NCBI GenBank assembly: GCA_002170205.2
Contig: NHFT02000007.1
Coordinates: forward strand, 98,239 to 130,560
Direction of reading: 5' to 3'
Length of the DNA: 32,322 nt
Source: Candidatus Pelagibacter sp. TMED118
GTDB lineage: Bacteria > Pseudomonadota > Alphaproteobacteria > Pelagibacterales > Pelagibacteraceae
The notes below the pieces were generated by a model. That model did not search any database. It was not told the origin of the DNA and worked only from the letters and a program-made list of their open reading frames with translations. Within the stretch, counting starts at the first letter, position 1; every line of letters starts with the position of its first letter. Below, one piece after another: positions 1 to 7,928 of the stretch. The translations under genes were made by a program, and so were the position numbers.

Positions 1-551
1 GGTTTTTCATCTAATACCTCTGCATTTTCATCAACATCATAATCAAAAGTTTGAATTTTTTCTTTTTGTTTATTCTTTTCCTGGATTGATTGAATAGTTG
101 TTTCACCTTCTTTCAAGATTTTCCGTATAAAATCTGATATTTGAGATACTTTAGCAGCATGAAGTTCAATATCTTTTTTGGTAATTGTTTTTAAGTTTCT
201 CATTAAACTTAATTTTGAACTATCAGAAATTGCTATATGTAAAGTTTTACCTTCAACTTTGAAAGGTGCAATAAAGTTCATTTTAACATAGTTAGAGGGT
301 AATACTGATTTAATTTCATCTGAAATTTCATGGGAACTTAAATCAACTGTCTGAAGAGATTGTTCCTTTACTAAAAGATCTAAAATTTTTTCCTCATCTG
401 TCAACTTTAACTCGAATACTGCATCTAATTGTGATTTTTGTTGTTCTGAAGAAATCTTTTTTATATTTGCCAGGTCTTTTCCTGAAATAATATCTTGATC
501 TATTAAAATATTAATTAAATTAATTTCAGACTCTCTACTAATATCAATCAT
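1..551 (-). CDS. pilB: PilB-like type IV pilus extension ATPase, N-terminal part only (runs off left edge)
   Basis: The frame starts with ATG at 551 and stays open for 183 codons to the window edge, so only the N-terminal part is visible and the Walker motifs lie outside. The protein begins MIDISRESEINLINILIDQ and contains a stretch resembling the GspE/PilB N-terminal (T2SSE_N) domain, with LPSNYVKMNFIAPFKVEG followed by LHIAISDS. The start codon shares one base with the pilQ stop (TAATG), which implies translational coupling. PilB-family ATPases are cytoplasmic hexamers that drive pilus assembly through PilC. Its place at the end of a pilMN-O-P-Q operon supports PilB rather than a type II secretion GspE. 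The call rests on a divergent N-terminal domain and on context. Confidence 0.75.
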   Translation of the reverse strand, partial: MIDISRESEINLINILIDQDIISGKDLANIKKISSEQQKSQLDAVFELKLTDEEKILDLLVKEQSLQTVDLSSHEISDEIKSVLPSNYVKMNFIAPFKVEGKTLHIAISDSSKLSLMRNLKTITKKDIELHAAKVSQISDFIRKILKEGETTIQSIQEKNKQKEKIQTFDYDVDENAEVLDEK

Positions 552-2092
552 TATAATATCCTAGGCGCGATAAATACCAAAAGTTCATCCAACTCATCGT
601 TTTGACTAGTCCCTTTAAATAAATTTCCTATCACAGGAACATTTCCAAGACCTGGTGTTTGATCTTTTCGCTTAGCCCTGACATTCTTTTTTATTCCACC
701 TATTACAACGATATCTCCGTCAGCTACTAATAATTTAGTCGATATTTCCATTTTATTTATAGGTGGTTCATCAGCACCTGTTCCTCTATTTGGTGTATCA
801 TTATTTACTTGAATACTTAATAACACATTTCCATCTCCAATAATACTTGGAGTAACTTCTAATTTTAGAGCTGCTTCTTTAAATTCAGTTACAGCTGTTC
901 CATCTGTCATTGTTTCATATGGAATTTCTTCACCCTGAGTGACTGTCGCAGACTGATTATCAAGTGTAAACACTTTTGGATTAGATATTGTTTTACCTAA
1001 GCCTTGTTTTTCAAGCGCGGTGATCTCTGCTTTTAAAATACCACTTCCAGTCTGTTTAAGAACACCTATTCCACTTGTTGCAGCCCCAGTAGTTGGAAAA
1101 CCAGTAATACTCGTTAAAGGTTGTCCTAAGGTGGATAAACCAGGAGCCGCTCCTGTAACTGGGCCTCCTTGGATTCCACCCACAACCTCTCCTTGTCTAG
1201 AATAGTAACCTCCTAGTCTTGTACCTAGCTGTCTCTCAAAGTCAGAATTTGCTTCAACGATAAATGCTTCAATTAAGACTTGTTTAGTTCTAACATCTAT
1301 TTCTCTAATTAATTTATCTACAATATCTAAATCTTTTTCCTTACCTCTTACAATAATTGATCTTGTTGTTGTTTCCTCAGTAATTTGAATAGAAGCAAAA
1401 GACGCATCTCCTGCTCTTTGGGTAAACAATTCTTCAAGTGTAGATTTAGCTCGAGCTGGAGTGATATAATAAAGTCTAAAAATTTCTGATATTATAGGTT
1501 CAACACTGTCTTCTAGTTCTACTTTTCTTTTAACAGCTTGTGCTCTGTCAGACTTATAAGTTTCCTGCGCTGTCAATGTTTGAGGAGAATGAACTCTAAT
1601 AAGATTTGAGCTTACATCAATATCTGATGCAAAATTTTTCATATCTAAAAGCGCTTGAAATGCCTTGTCCCACGGGACATCAACTAGCTCTGCTGAAATT
1701 GCACCTGCAACCTCGTCCCCAACTAAAACATTAACCTCACCAACCTTACCCATTAGAAGCATAGTTTCTTTAAAATCTAAATTTTTAAATTTTAATGTAA
1801 TTCTTTGTTTAAGTAAGGGAAAGCTGTCAGGGATAAGTAGATAGTTTCTTTGTGCCTCAGAAGAGATTTGTTTTCTTTTACCAATAACTTTTTCACCATC
1901 AGATGGCTTTGGACCCATTTCAAGCGTTTTTGCAATTTCTGCTTGTCCTGATTTTTTAATATCATCTTTAATTAGAGGAGCGTTGTGTTTAAAAGGTGTA
2001 TCTTTTGGCATTTTAGTCTTCATGGTTTGACAGCCAGTTAAAACTGAAACTAGAGCAAATATAAATATTATTTTTAAAAATTTAATATTCAT
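551..2092 (-). CDS. pilQ: Type IV pilus secretin (PilQ/MshL-like), lipoprotein form
   Basis: Outer-membrane secretin channel through which the pilus exits, 513 aa. A signal peptide ends in a lipobox, with LTG before Cys21, so the protein is probably lipidated. An STN-like domain spans about residues 97-165 (VPWDKAFQALLDMKNF), then an N1/KH-like domain at about 200-265. The secretin core covers about 270-513, with VLIEAFIVEANSDFERQLG, a Gly-rich gate segment around 300-350, and the C-terminal signature VPVIGNLFKG followed by ELLVFIAPRIL. The AMIN domains usual at the N-terminus of proteobacterial PilQ are absent, so it is shorter than typical PilQ and resembles MshL-type secretins. It overlaps pilP by 11 bp and shares one base with pilB. 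The secretin assignment is firm; PilQ versus MshL subtype is less sure. Confidence 0.93.
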   Translation of the reverse strand: MNIKFLKIIFIFALVSVLTGCQTMKTKMPKDTPFKHNAPLIKDDIKKSGQAEIAKTLEMGPKPSDGEKVIGKRKQISSEAQRNYLLIPDSFPLLKQRITLKFKNLDFKETMLLMGKVGEVNVLVGDEVAGAISAELVDVPWDKAFQALLDMKNFASDIDVSSNLIRVHSPQTLTAQETYKSDRAQAVKRKVELEDSVEPIISEIFRLYYITPARAKSTLEELFTQRAGDASFASIQITEETTTRSIIVRGKEKDLDIVDKLIREIDVRTKQVLIEAFIVEANSDFERQLGTRLGGYYSRQGEVVGGIQGGPVTGAAPGLSTLGQPLTSITGFPTTGAATSGIGVLKQTGSGILKAEITALEKQGLGKTISNPKVFTLDNQSATVTQGEEIPYETMTDGTAVTEFKEAALKLEVTPSIIGDGNVLLSIQVNNDTPNRGTGADEPPINKMEISTKLLVADGDIVVIGGIKKNVRAKRKDQTPGLGNVPVIGNLFKGTSQNDELDELLVFIAPRIL

Positions 2093-2492
2093 TAGTCTCC
2101 CTTATTGAATTATTAAAATCGATAATCATAAAAGTTTTGTCCTCTTTTTCAAAAATTGCTTCTGTAAGTCTTAAATCAACTAATTTTATTTTACCTAAAT
2201 ACTGACCAATAGTTAATGTTGTAACCTCTCCACCAGAGTCAACTAATGATATATAACTATTTTCTTTTCCAGAAATTAATCCAACCAATTTAAATTTGAA
2301 CAAACTATTTTCATCTTCTTGATCATCTATAGACATACTTATGCCTGATGAACCAGATGAAGCTTCACTACCTGCGAAAGGATCATTTAATGGCACTTCT
2401 TCATCTTGATTTTGAGAATCATGACTATCTGCGAAAACAGAAGTTCCAAAAATAAGAAAAAATAAAATTAATAATTTTTTAAAAAAATTCAT
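2082..2492 (-). CDS. pilP: PilP-like periplasmic pilus assembly protein
   Basis: PilP links the inner-membrane PilM/N/O complex to the secretin. This 136-aa protein has a signal peptide with a likely signal peptidase I site after VFA (residue 21). An acidic, Ser/Gly-rich disordered stretch follows (about 22-62, including NDPF), then a small beta domain of the PilP/GspC homology type at about 64-126 (FKFKLVGLISGKENSYISLV). No cysteine lies near the cleavage site, whereas classical PilP is a lipoprotein, so this one may be soluble or kept by an uncleaved anchor. It overlaps pilO by 14 bp upstream and pilQ by 11 bp downstream. The assignment rests on domain type, size and its place between pilO and pilQ. 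Confidence 0.82.
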   Translation of the reverse strand: MNFFKKLLILFFLIFGTSVFADSHDSQNQDEEVPLNDPFAGSEASSGSSGISMSIDDQEDENSLFKFKLVGLISGKENSYISLVDSGGEVTTLTIGQYLGKIKLVDLRLTEAIFEKEDKTFMIIDFNNSIRETNEY

Positions 2493-3114
2493 CTGGCAAT
2501 CCTACTATTGTTAACTCTCCTTTTGCAACGATCGTATTATTTAAATCTTTTTGCAATGAAATATCTTCCTCCTCAAAGTTTAGCATTTTTTTAGACTTCG
2601 AGACAGCTCTTTTAAATTTTATATAGTTGAGAAAATTACCCTTAATTTCATAATTAACAGGAATTTTGTAATATGAAATCATATTTTGTTTTAATTTACT
2701 TTTATCTTGTTTCGCCTTACCACTTTTCATGACTGGCTCTGGTTTTTTTTTTTCAATTTTTACAATTACTAAACCATATGCTGAAGCAAATCTGCTCAAA
2801 CCATCATACAAACCTTCGACTTCAGATTTTGAATGGAACAATCTTGAATTTTTTTTAACAATTGGTTCAAGTTTTTTTATTTTCTTTTTTAAAGAAATAA
2901 TTTCATTCTCAAAATTTTGAATTTCTTGGAGTTTTAAATTTTTTTCCTCTAAGGTAAGTTTTCTACTTTCAATCATCGGACTAATTATTGCAAAGTAAAT
3001 GATTAAAAAAAGAATAAATGCGCCTATACCTATTCCAAACTTAATTAGGGTTTTTTTCTCAAAAGATTGGAACTTCTCTTTTAAGTCTTCCATTGTTATG
3101 TTTTTTAAATCCAC
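2479..3114 (-). CDS. pilO: PilO-like inner-membrane alignment protein (GTG start)
   Basis: PilO heterodimerises with PilN in the inner membrane and periplasm. The protein, 211 aa from the chosen start, has a short cytoplasmic N-terminus, one transmembrane helix (about 25-45), a coiled coil rich in Lys/Glu/Leu (about 50-92) and a ferredoxin-like region (about 100-205). A Lys-rich low-complexity linker lies near 122-142. The GTG at 3114 is chosen because it overlaps the pilMN stop as TAGTG, matching the TAATG coupling at pilQ-pilB, and because a purine-rich GGGGAA lies upstream. An in-frame TTG at 3135 would add seven residues, and an ATG at 3093 would shorten the protein. Sequence is poorly conserved in this family, so topology and gene order carry much of the call. 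Confidence 0.83.
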   Translation of the reverse strand: MDLKNITMEDLKEKFQSFEKKTLIKFGIGIGAFILFLIIYFAIISPMIESRKLTLEEKNLKLQEIQNFENEIISLKKKIKKLEPIVKKNSRLFHSKSEVEGLYDGLSRFASAYGLVIVKIEKKKPEPVMKSGKAKQDKSKLKQNMISYYKIPVNYEIKGNFLNYIKFKRAVSKSKKMLNFEEEDISLQKDLNNTIVAKGELTIVGLPDEFF

Positions 3115-4829
3115 TATGCGTTCCCCAATATACAAGTTATAGTAAAGCCTTTCAGGCTGTTTTCCCCCGCATTTTTGCTTTTAGGCAAAGTCATACTGGC
3201 CAAAGATGCTTGAGAAATTAGTTTCTTCTCATTTAAATTATTTATTAGTTTTAGAATATCTTGATCACTAAAAGCTAACCCTTTTATTACAACCATATTT
3301 GATCCGTTGTAATCTAAATTTGTAAATCTAACCCTTTTAGGCACTGAAGATGCTATTTGAGCTAATATTCTAAAATTAATTACTTTGTTTGATTTAAGAG
3401 ACTTACTTAATTTTAAAGATGTATTTAATTTAGCATGATCATTTTTAACTTTTTTTAGAATAATTTGAGTTTCTTCGTGTTGTTTTACTACATCATCAAA
3501 ATCCGCAATTTGTTTATTTAGACTTGAAATTTGCCAAAAAGAAAAACCAAATAATACAATGTAAATTATACCTACGGCTGCTACAGCGCCTTTAAAAGCA
3601 AAATCTGAAAACGCTTTAGTTCTTTTCTTTTGAATCATTGTATCTCTATTTGGAAGAAGATTTATATTCTTTACGGCTGTTACAAATTTGTAGTAACCAA
3701 AAACATCTAATTTTCGAAATGCCAGTCCCACCACAGTTGATAGGAAAGATTTATTACTTATATTTAGTTCGCTTTCGTTTTGAGCAGGAATTTTAATTCC
3801 ATCAAATGGATTGAATAAATTGAAACCAGTATTAACTAAACTTTTTCTAAAACTACCTAAATAAGTTTCAACATTAGGTAAATTTGATGTTACTTTTAAA
3901 TTTCTAATTCTTTTTTCGTATTTAGTTTCAAAATCTTGTATGGCTTGTTTAACTTGAGTGATATATCTTCTAACCAATGCATCCATTTCCTCTTGATTAT
4001 TAGACTCTGTTAAAGTTTTTCTATCTTGCCCTCTTATAAAAATATCTGTTATTATTGGATTATTTTCGTACAATATCATTACGTAGTTTTCATCTAGTCC
4101 AAACTCTAGGACAGCGGTTAAATTTGTATCTTCTATCGTTCCTGAGATTTGATTAATTTGATCAACTGCAGATTTTATTGCAAAACATTTTACATCTATT
4201 ATGACCGCATTAAGTCCGCTTTTATTAATTATATCTGTGTAACTGTTGATATCTGCAAGTTTTGATGCAACGAACAGTATATCCATTGTGTTGTCTTTTG
4301 TATTTCTATTAATAACTTGGTGAAATATTGAATAATCTTCTAAATTATCAGTCAGTTGAACTAAATTTTCCCATAAAGAATCAGTTTTTACAGCATTGTT
4401 TAATTCCTCATCAGTCATAAGTGGACTAGTAACAACTCTTATAATTGCGCTAGTAACTGGGATTGCAATAGCAGCATTAGTTGTTGATATTTTTGATTTT
4501 TGAAGAGCCACTTTTAATTCGTCAGCTACTTTATCTTGGTTTTCTAAAACAGTTGATCCCTCGGGGATCCCGTCAAATTTATGAATATAAAATTTTTCCA
4601 ATACCCATTGATTTGATTTATTACTGCTTATTTGAGCTAATCTTATTTCGTTTGCAGTCAAATCAACACCAACAACATCCTCTCCTTTTGCAGCAGAAGA
4701 TTTGCCTAATCTTTCTTTAATAAATTTTGTTAAGAAATTTTCTCTTTTTTTTTGACCTTCAGGTGTAATTGTAGGACTGTCACCTTTTTTTTTAAACTTT
4801 TCCAGTAAGTTTGAGAAAGAAATCTTCAT
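3114..4829 (-). CDS. pilMN: Fused PilM-PilN: actin-like pilus ATPase joined to its membrane partner
   Basis: PilM is a cytoplasmic actin-fold protein that binds the N-terminal tail of the membrane protein PilN. Here both are in one 571-aa chain. Residues about 52-380 resemble PilM, starting with VVGVDLTANEIRLAQI (phosphate-1 loop region) and including AVLEFGLDENYVMIL near 239-253. The PilN part begins at NINLLPNRD (388-396), the conserved PilN tail that normally docks into PilM. It continues with a transmembrane helix (about 412-433), a coiled coil (about 435-480) and a C-terminal ferredoxin-like region (about 485-570). No stop or frameshift separates the halves. It is the first gene of the leftward operon, divergent from pilT. 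An MshI/GspL-like protein is an alternative description, but the NLLP tail after a full PilM domain fits a fusion best. Confidence 0.88.
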   Translation of the reverse strand: MKISFSNLLEKFKKKGDSPTITPEGQKKRENFLTKFIKERLGKSSAAKGEDVVGVDLTANEIRLAQISSNKSNQWVLEKFYIHKFDGIPEGSTVLENQDKVADELKVALQKSKISTTNAAIAIPVTSAIIRVVTSPLMTDEELNNAVKTDSLWENLVQLTDNLEDYSIFHQVINRNTKDNTMDILFVASKLADINSYTDIINKSGLNAVIIDVKCFAIKSAVDQINQISGTIEDTNLTAVLEFGLDENYVMILYENNPIITDIFIRGQDRKTLTESNNQEEMDALVRRYITQVKQAIQDFETKYEKRIRNLKVTSNLPNVETYLGSFRKSLVNTGFNLFNPFDGIKIPAQNESELNISNKSFLSTVVGLAFRKLDVFGYYKFVTAVKNINLLPNRDTMIQKKRTKAFSDFAFKGAVAAVGIIYIVLFGFSFWQISSLNKQIADFDDVVKQHEETQIILKKVKNDHAKLNTSLKLSKSLKSNKVINFRILAQIASSVPKRVRFTNLDYNGSNMVVIKGLAFSDQDILKLINNLNEKKLISQASLASMTLPKSKNAGENSLKGFTITCILGNA

Positions 4830-4953
4830 TAAAATGTGAAATTAATCTATTTTATAATAAAATCAACTAATACACGAATTTTATGTTATTTAAAAATTTG
4901 AATATAGTGCTTTTATTATAGAAAACTGTAAGTATTGAGTATAATTTCATAAA
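4830..4953. promoter_or_regulatory. Divergent promoter region between pilMN and pilT
   Basis: This 124-bp gap separates the two pilus operons, so both promoters should be here. For pilT, a TATAAT at 4940-4945 sits 8 bp before the ATG, predicting an almost leaderless mRNA; no good -35 is seen at the expected distance. For pilMN, a minus-strand TATAAA at 4851-4856 would give a leader of about 15 nt, also with a weak -35. Weak -35 elements could mean activator dependence, or simply AT-rich background. Confidence 0.4.
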
Positions 4954-5970
4954 ATGTTTGATAAATTAGAAGACTTAGCAAAAAATAACAAAAAAATTTC
5001 AGATTTTCATATTCGTACTGGATCACCACTAGCTTACAGACAGACTGGAGAAATTATAAAAGTACAAGAAGTTGTTGTAAAAGACCAAGATCTAAAAGAT
5101 TTACTTTCGATGAATTGTAATGAGATAGAATTGAAAAAATTTGAGGACACTCACGAACTTGATACCGCTGTGACTTTAGGAGGTTTAAGATTTAGAGCAA
5201 ATTTTTATAAAACTATAGCTGGACCTGCATGTGTTTGTAGAAGAGTAGAAAGTAAAATACCTGACATGGAACAGTTTAGTTTGCCTCCAGCATTATACGA
5301 CGTGGTAGATATGCATAAAGGATTGGTTTTGGTAACAGGTCCAACTGGTTCAGGAAAATCTACAACACTTGCCGCAATAGTAAATGAAATTAATAAAACA
5401 CGTAATGCTAATATTATTACTGTTGAAGATCCCGTAGAATTTATTCATACTGATGTGAAAAGTATTGTATCCCATAGAGAGGTGGGAAAACAAACTCTTT
5501 CATTTTCATCTGCCTTAAAAGCTGCGCTAAGAGAAGATCCAGATGTTATTTTGGTTGGAGAGATGAGAGACCTTGAAACAATAAGCTTAGCATTAACTGC
5601 TGCTGAAACTGGACACTTGGTATTTGGAACATTGCATACAAGTGGAGCTCCAAGTACTATAAATAGAATTATAGATGTATTCCCTCCTGATCAACAAGAG
5701 CAAATAAGAGCTCAAATTTCTACATCACTTAAAATGGTTGTGACACAGAGACTTTTTAAAACTAAAGATGGTCAAGGTAGATGTGGTGCGTTTGAAATAA
5801 TGAAATGCACTCCTCCAGTGCAAAATTTAATTAGAGAAGCAAAAATTCATCAAATTCCTAGTGTTATGCAAACTGCCGTTCGAGAAGGAATGATCACAAT
5901 GGACAAATCTATTCAAGAATTAGTTGCTTCAGGAAAAATAGATGCAACAGCAAGTAAAGCAGAACATTAA
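4954..5970 (+). CDS. pilT: PilT pilus retraction ATPase
   Basis: Cytoplasmic hexameric ATPase that depolymerises type IV pili, powering retraction (twitching, DNA uptake, surface sensing). The 338-aa protein has the N-terminal PAS-like domain (about 1-100) and a RecA-like ATPase core. Walker A is GPTGSGKST (129-137), the Asp box lies near 157-165 (TVEDPVEF), Walker B is PDVILVGEMRD (196-206), and the His box is HLVFGTLHT (221-229). A C-terminal PVQNLIREAKIHQ (288-300) corresponds to the AIRNLIRE motif characteristic of PilT. Length and motifs are full PilT type. It heads the minor-pilin operon, and its last 29 bp overlap the next gene. No pilU paralogue is present in the window. Confidence 0.96.
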   Translation: MFDKLEDLAKNNKKISDFHIRTGSPLAYRQTGEIIKVQEVVVKDQDLKDLLSMNCNEIELKKFEDTHELDTAVTLGGLRFRANFYKTIAGPACVCRRVESKIPDMEQFSLPPALYDVVDMHKGLVLVTGPTGSGKSTTLAAIVNEINKTRNANIITVEDPVEFIHTDVKSIVSHREVGKQTLSFSSALKAALREDPDVILVGEMRDLETISLALTAAETGHLVFGTLHTSGAPSTINRIIDVFPPDQQEQIRAQISTSLKMVVTQRLFKTKDGQGRCGAFEIMKCTPPVQNLIREAKIHQIPSVMQTAVREGMITMDKSIQELVASGKIDATASKAEH

Positions 5971-6598
5971 GGGTGTTACACTATTAGAGATTGTTGTTGT
6001 CCTAGCAATAATTGGGGTTATTAGCACCATCGGGATTTTTCAATTTAAAGATACTACAAGCGCTAAAAGATCTTTAGCTACTGCTGAAGGAGTTAAATCT
6101 ATTTTTGTAAATGCATCTACTCAAATAAATAGAGGAGAATATCCGTACGTAAGAATTGAATTTGGTGAAAACAAAGTTTCACTTAAGGGAATTAGACAAT
6201 CAGATTTTGGAAAAAAAATAAATGCAGGTGAATTAGAGTGTACTAATGATGCTTTTATCAAATCCTCCTCAATAGTAGAGTATGAATTCAATAAAGATAA
6301 TAGAACCGAGGTTTCAGCGGCAACTAAAGCCGGTGTAAACACTGTTTGCTTTTCAAAAGGTGGTAAATATTTTGAAAATAAATTAAATAATAGTGAGAAG
6401 ATAACGATAGAAAGCGGAGGTGCCGAAACATATAATTGGATAACTATTTGCGCCAAAAATATAGGATGCAAATTAACTCCAAATGCTAAAACAGCCTTAT
6501 CAGATAAAGATGGTGCAAAATTTATTATAAAATTTTCTAGATTTGGTATAGTTCAGTTATATAGGCTCGGAAAAGGCGGGGTATGGAAACCAATTTAA
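5942..6598 (+). CDS. Minor pseudopilin, FimU/FimT (GspH)-like
   Basis: Small inner-membrane prepilin expected to be processed by PilD and to join the pilus-priming tip complex. The prepilin signal is clear: a short charged leader ending at Gly11, then VTLLE with Glu at mature position +5, followed by a hydrophobic helix (about 12-33). The remainder, 218 aa in all, looks like a GspH-type globular domain, ending in a run of beta-strand-like sequence (FIIKFSRFGIVQLYRLG). The start ATG lies inside the pilT end and is preceded by AGGA, giving a 29-bp overlap. It is first among four prepilin-like genes, the position of fimU/fimT in the Pseudomonas minor-pilin operon. The exact subtype is inferred from order and length. 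Confidence 0.85.
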   Translation: MQQQVKQNIKGVTLLEIVVVLAIIGVISTIGIFQFKDTTSAKRSLATAEGVKSIFVNASTQINRGEYPYVRIEFGENKVSLKGIRQSDFGKKINAGELECTNDAFIKSSSIVEYEFNKDNRTEVSAATKAGVNTVCFSKGGKYFENKLNNSEKITIESGGAETYNWITICAKNIGCKLTPNAKTALSDKDGAKFIIKFSRFGIVQLYRLGKGGVWKPI

Positions 6599-7134
6599 AG
6601 AGGCAAAAACTTAATCAATTAGGTATGACGATAATGGAGGCTTTAGTTGCGGCTGTAATCGTAGGTATAGGTTTTATTGCAGTTATGCAAATGATCCAAT
6701 ACTCCATGAGATCTGCTGATGTATCCTCTGAAAGAACAAAAATTAATTATTTAACAGATATGCTTTCTGAGGACCTAATTGCTTACAAAAACACACTAAA
6801 AGGCACAGAATTGATGGTTGATTACATGAATGATGAGAGCAAATGGTTTAAAACAGGTTGTGTAGATACTAAAATTGAAGATCCTAGTAAAGATAATGCA
6901 TATGATAATAGAGATGATTTTTGGAAAATACGATTATCAAAAGATTTTTTAAAGTGTAACAGTAGTTCTGAAAAAAAACTTAGTGTAATTAAAATTTGTA
7001 ACTCTGCTGCAAGAAATTGCGAACCATCAGATATTCAAAGGTCAACAGAATTTGAGGGCATATATATTGGAGTAGCTGAGATCAAGACACCAGGAAGAAC
7101 TGCGCCTCACATATTATATTTTCAAGCAAAATGA
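6583..7134 (+). CDS. pilV: Minor pseudopilin, PilV-like
   Basis: 183-aa prepilin-like protein with a charged leader ending at Gly14, then MTIMEALVAAVIVGIGF. Glu is at mature +5 and a hydrophobic helix follows, so PilD should cleave and methylate it. The MEALVA start followed by a Gly-rich helix (VGIGF) is typical of the PilV/GspI group. Three cysteines in the C-terminal half (in TGCVD, LKCNS and ICNSAARNC regions) could form disulphides in the periplasm. It overlaps the preceding gene by 16 bp and the next by 4 bp, so the set is one transcription unit. Minor pilins of this type form the initiating complex at the pilus tip together with PilY1. Confidence 0.85.
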   Translation: METNLKRQKLNQLGMTIMEALVAAVIVGIGFIAVMQMIQYSMRSADVSSERTKINYLTDMLSEDLIAYKNTLKGTELMVDYMNDESKWFKTGCVDTKIEDPSKDNAYDNRDDFWKIRLSKDFLKCNSSSEKKLSVIKICNSAARNCEPSDIQRSTEFEGIYIGVAEIKTPGRTAPHILYFQAK

Positions 7135-7928
7135 ATTTTAAAAATAAAAAAATATCGGGAATGACATTAATTGAAGTGTTAATTGCTGTTACAATTACAT
7201 CAATAATGATGCTCGCCATGTTTTCAACTTACAACATGGTAAACAAATCTCATAAACAGGTTACTAATAGAGCCAAAATTAGTCAATCTGGTAGAGATAT
7301 AATTGGTTTAATATCTAGAGACATAAGAATGGCGGGCTATAGATATTTATCCTCACCTCTGATAGGTACAGATAGTTTCTTAACAATTGAAATAACTAAA
7401 GGGACTACAAAAAAAATAGGTGATAGCACAGAAACATGTGACTCGATTAAAATTATTTATGATGCAAGAGAAATTACCGATGCAACAGCAGACAATCCCG
7501 ATCTAGGAATTAAATTACCACATAAATATAAAAGATTAAGAATAAGTTATAAATGTAGCGGATATAATGACGATACAGGTTTCACTGTAATGAAACAAAT
7601 TCAACATTGGGATAATCAGACACAAAAATGGGAGATTGATGAGGCTGAAGGATCTTATGCCTTTGAGGAAATTCAAGATTATATTCAGGACATGATATTT
7701 ATTCCTTATAATATTAATGGGGATGATATCACTACTTTAGATAATACAAATATGAAATCACTTAGAACTGTCGAGTCGACCATGGTTATTAAATCAACAA
7801 GTGAGTTATTTAAAAAGACAAACAGATCAAAAGTCACTACACAATTAGATAGAACAATTGACATGCAAAATGATGGTCATCTAAGAGAGATAATTACAGT
7901 TGTCACAAACACACGAAATATTCTATGA
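7131..7928 (+). CDS. pilW: Minor pseudopilin, PilW-like
   Basis: 265-aa prepilin-like protein. Cleavage is expected after Gly10, giving a mature N-terminus MTLIEVLIAVTITSIMM with Glu at +5. The segment after the helix (ISRDIRMAGYRYL, about 65-77) is the hallmark of PilW/GspJ-type minor pilins, where a conserved RMAGY-like motif follows the N-terminal helix. A large C-terminal domain follows, including DDITTLDNTNMKSLRTVEST. It overlaps both neighbours by 4 bp (ATGA). PilW is part of the priming tip complex with PilV, PilX, FimU and PilY1. Family confidence is high; its function in this organism is inferred. Confidence 0.9.
   Translation: MNFKNKKISGMTLIEVLIAVTITSIMMLAMFSTYNMVNKSHKQVTNRAKISQSGRDIIGLISRDIRMAGYRYLSSPLIGTDSFLTIEITKGTTKKIGDSTETCDSIKIIYDAREITDATADNPDLGIKLPHKYKRLRISYKCSGYNDDTGFTVMKQIQHWDNQTQKWEIDEAEGSYAFEEIQDYIQDMIFIPYNINGDDITTLDNTNMKSLRTVESTMVIKSTSELFKKTNRSKVTTQLDRTIDMQNDGHLREIITVVTNTRNIL

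Noticed and set aside
2743..2753. Run of eleven T (A on the coding strand) inside pilO, possible slippage site for phase variation
   Set aside because: It encodes consecutive Lys AAA codons in a lysine-rich linker, and runs of nine are common in this AT-rich window; the frame is intact, so there is no evidence for switching.
6121..6471. A 116-codon open frame antisense to the first pseudopilin gene
   Set aside because: The plus-strand gene has a clear prepilin leader and operon overlaps; the antisense frame has no recognisable domain and no gap or promoter of its own.
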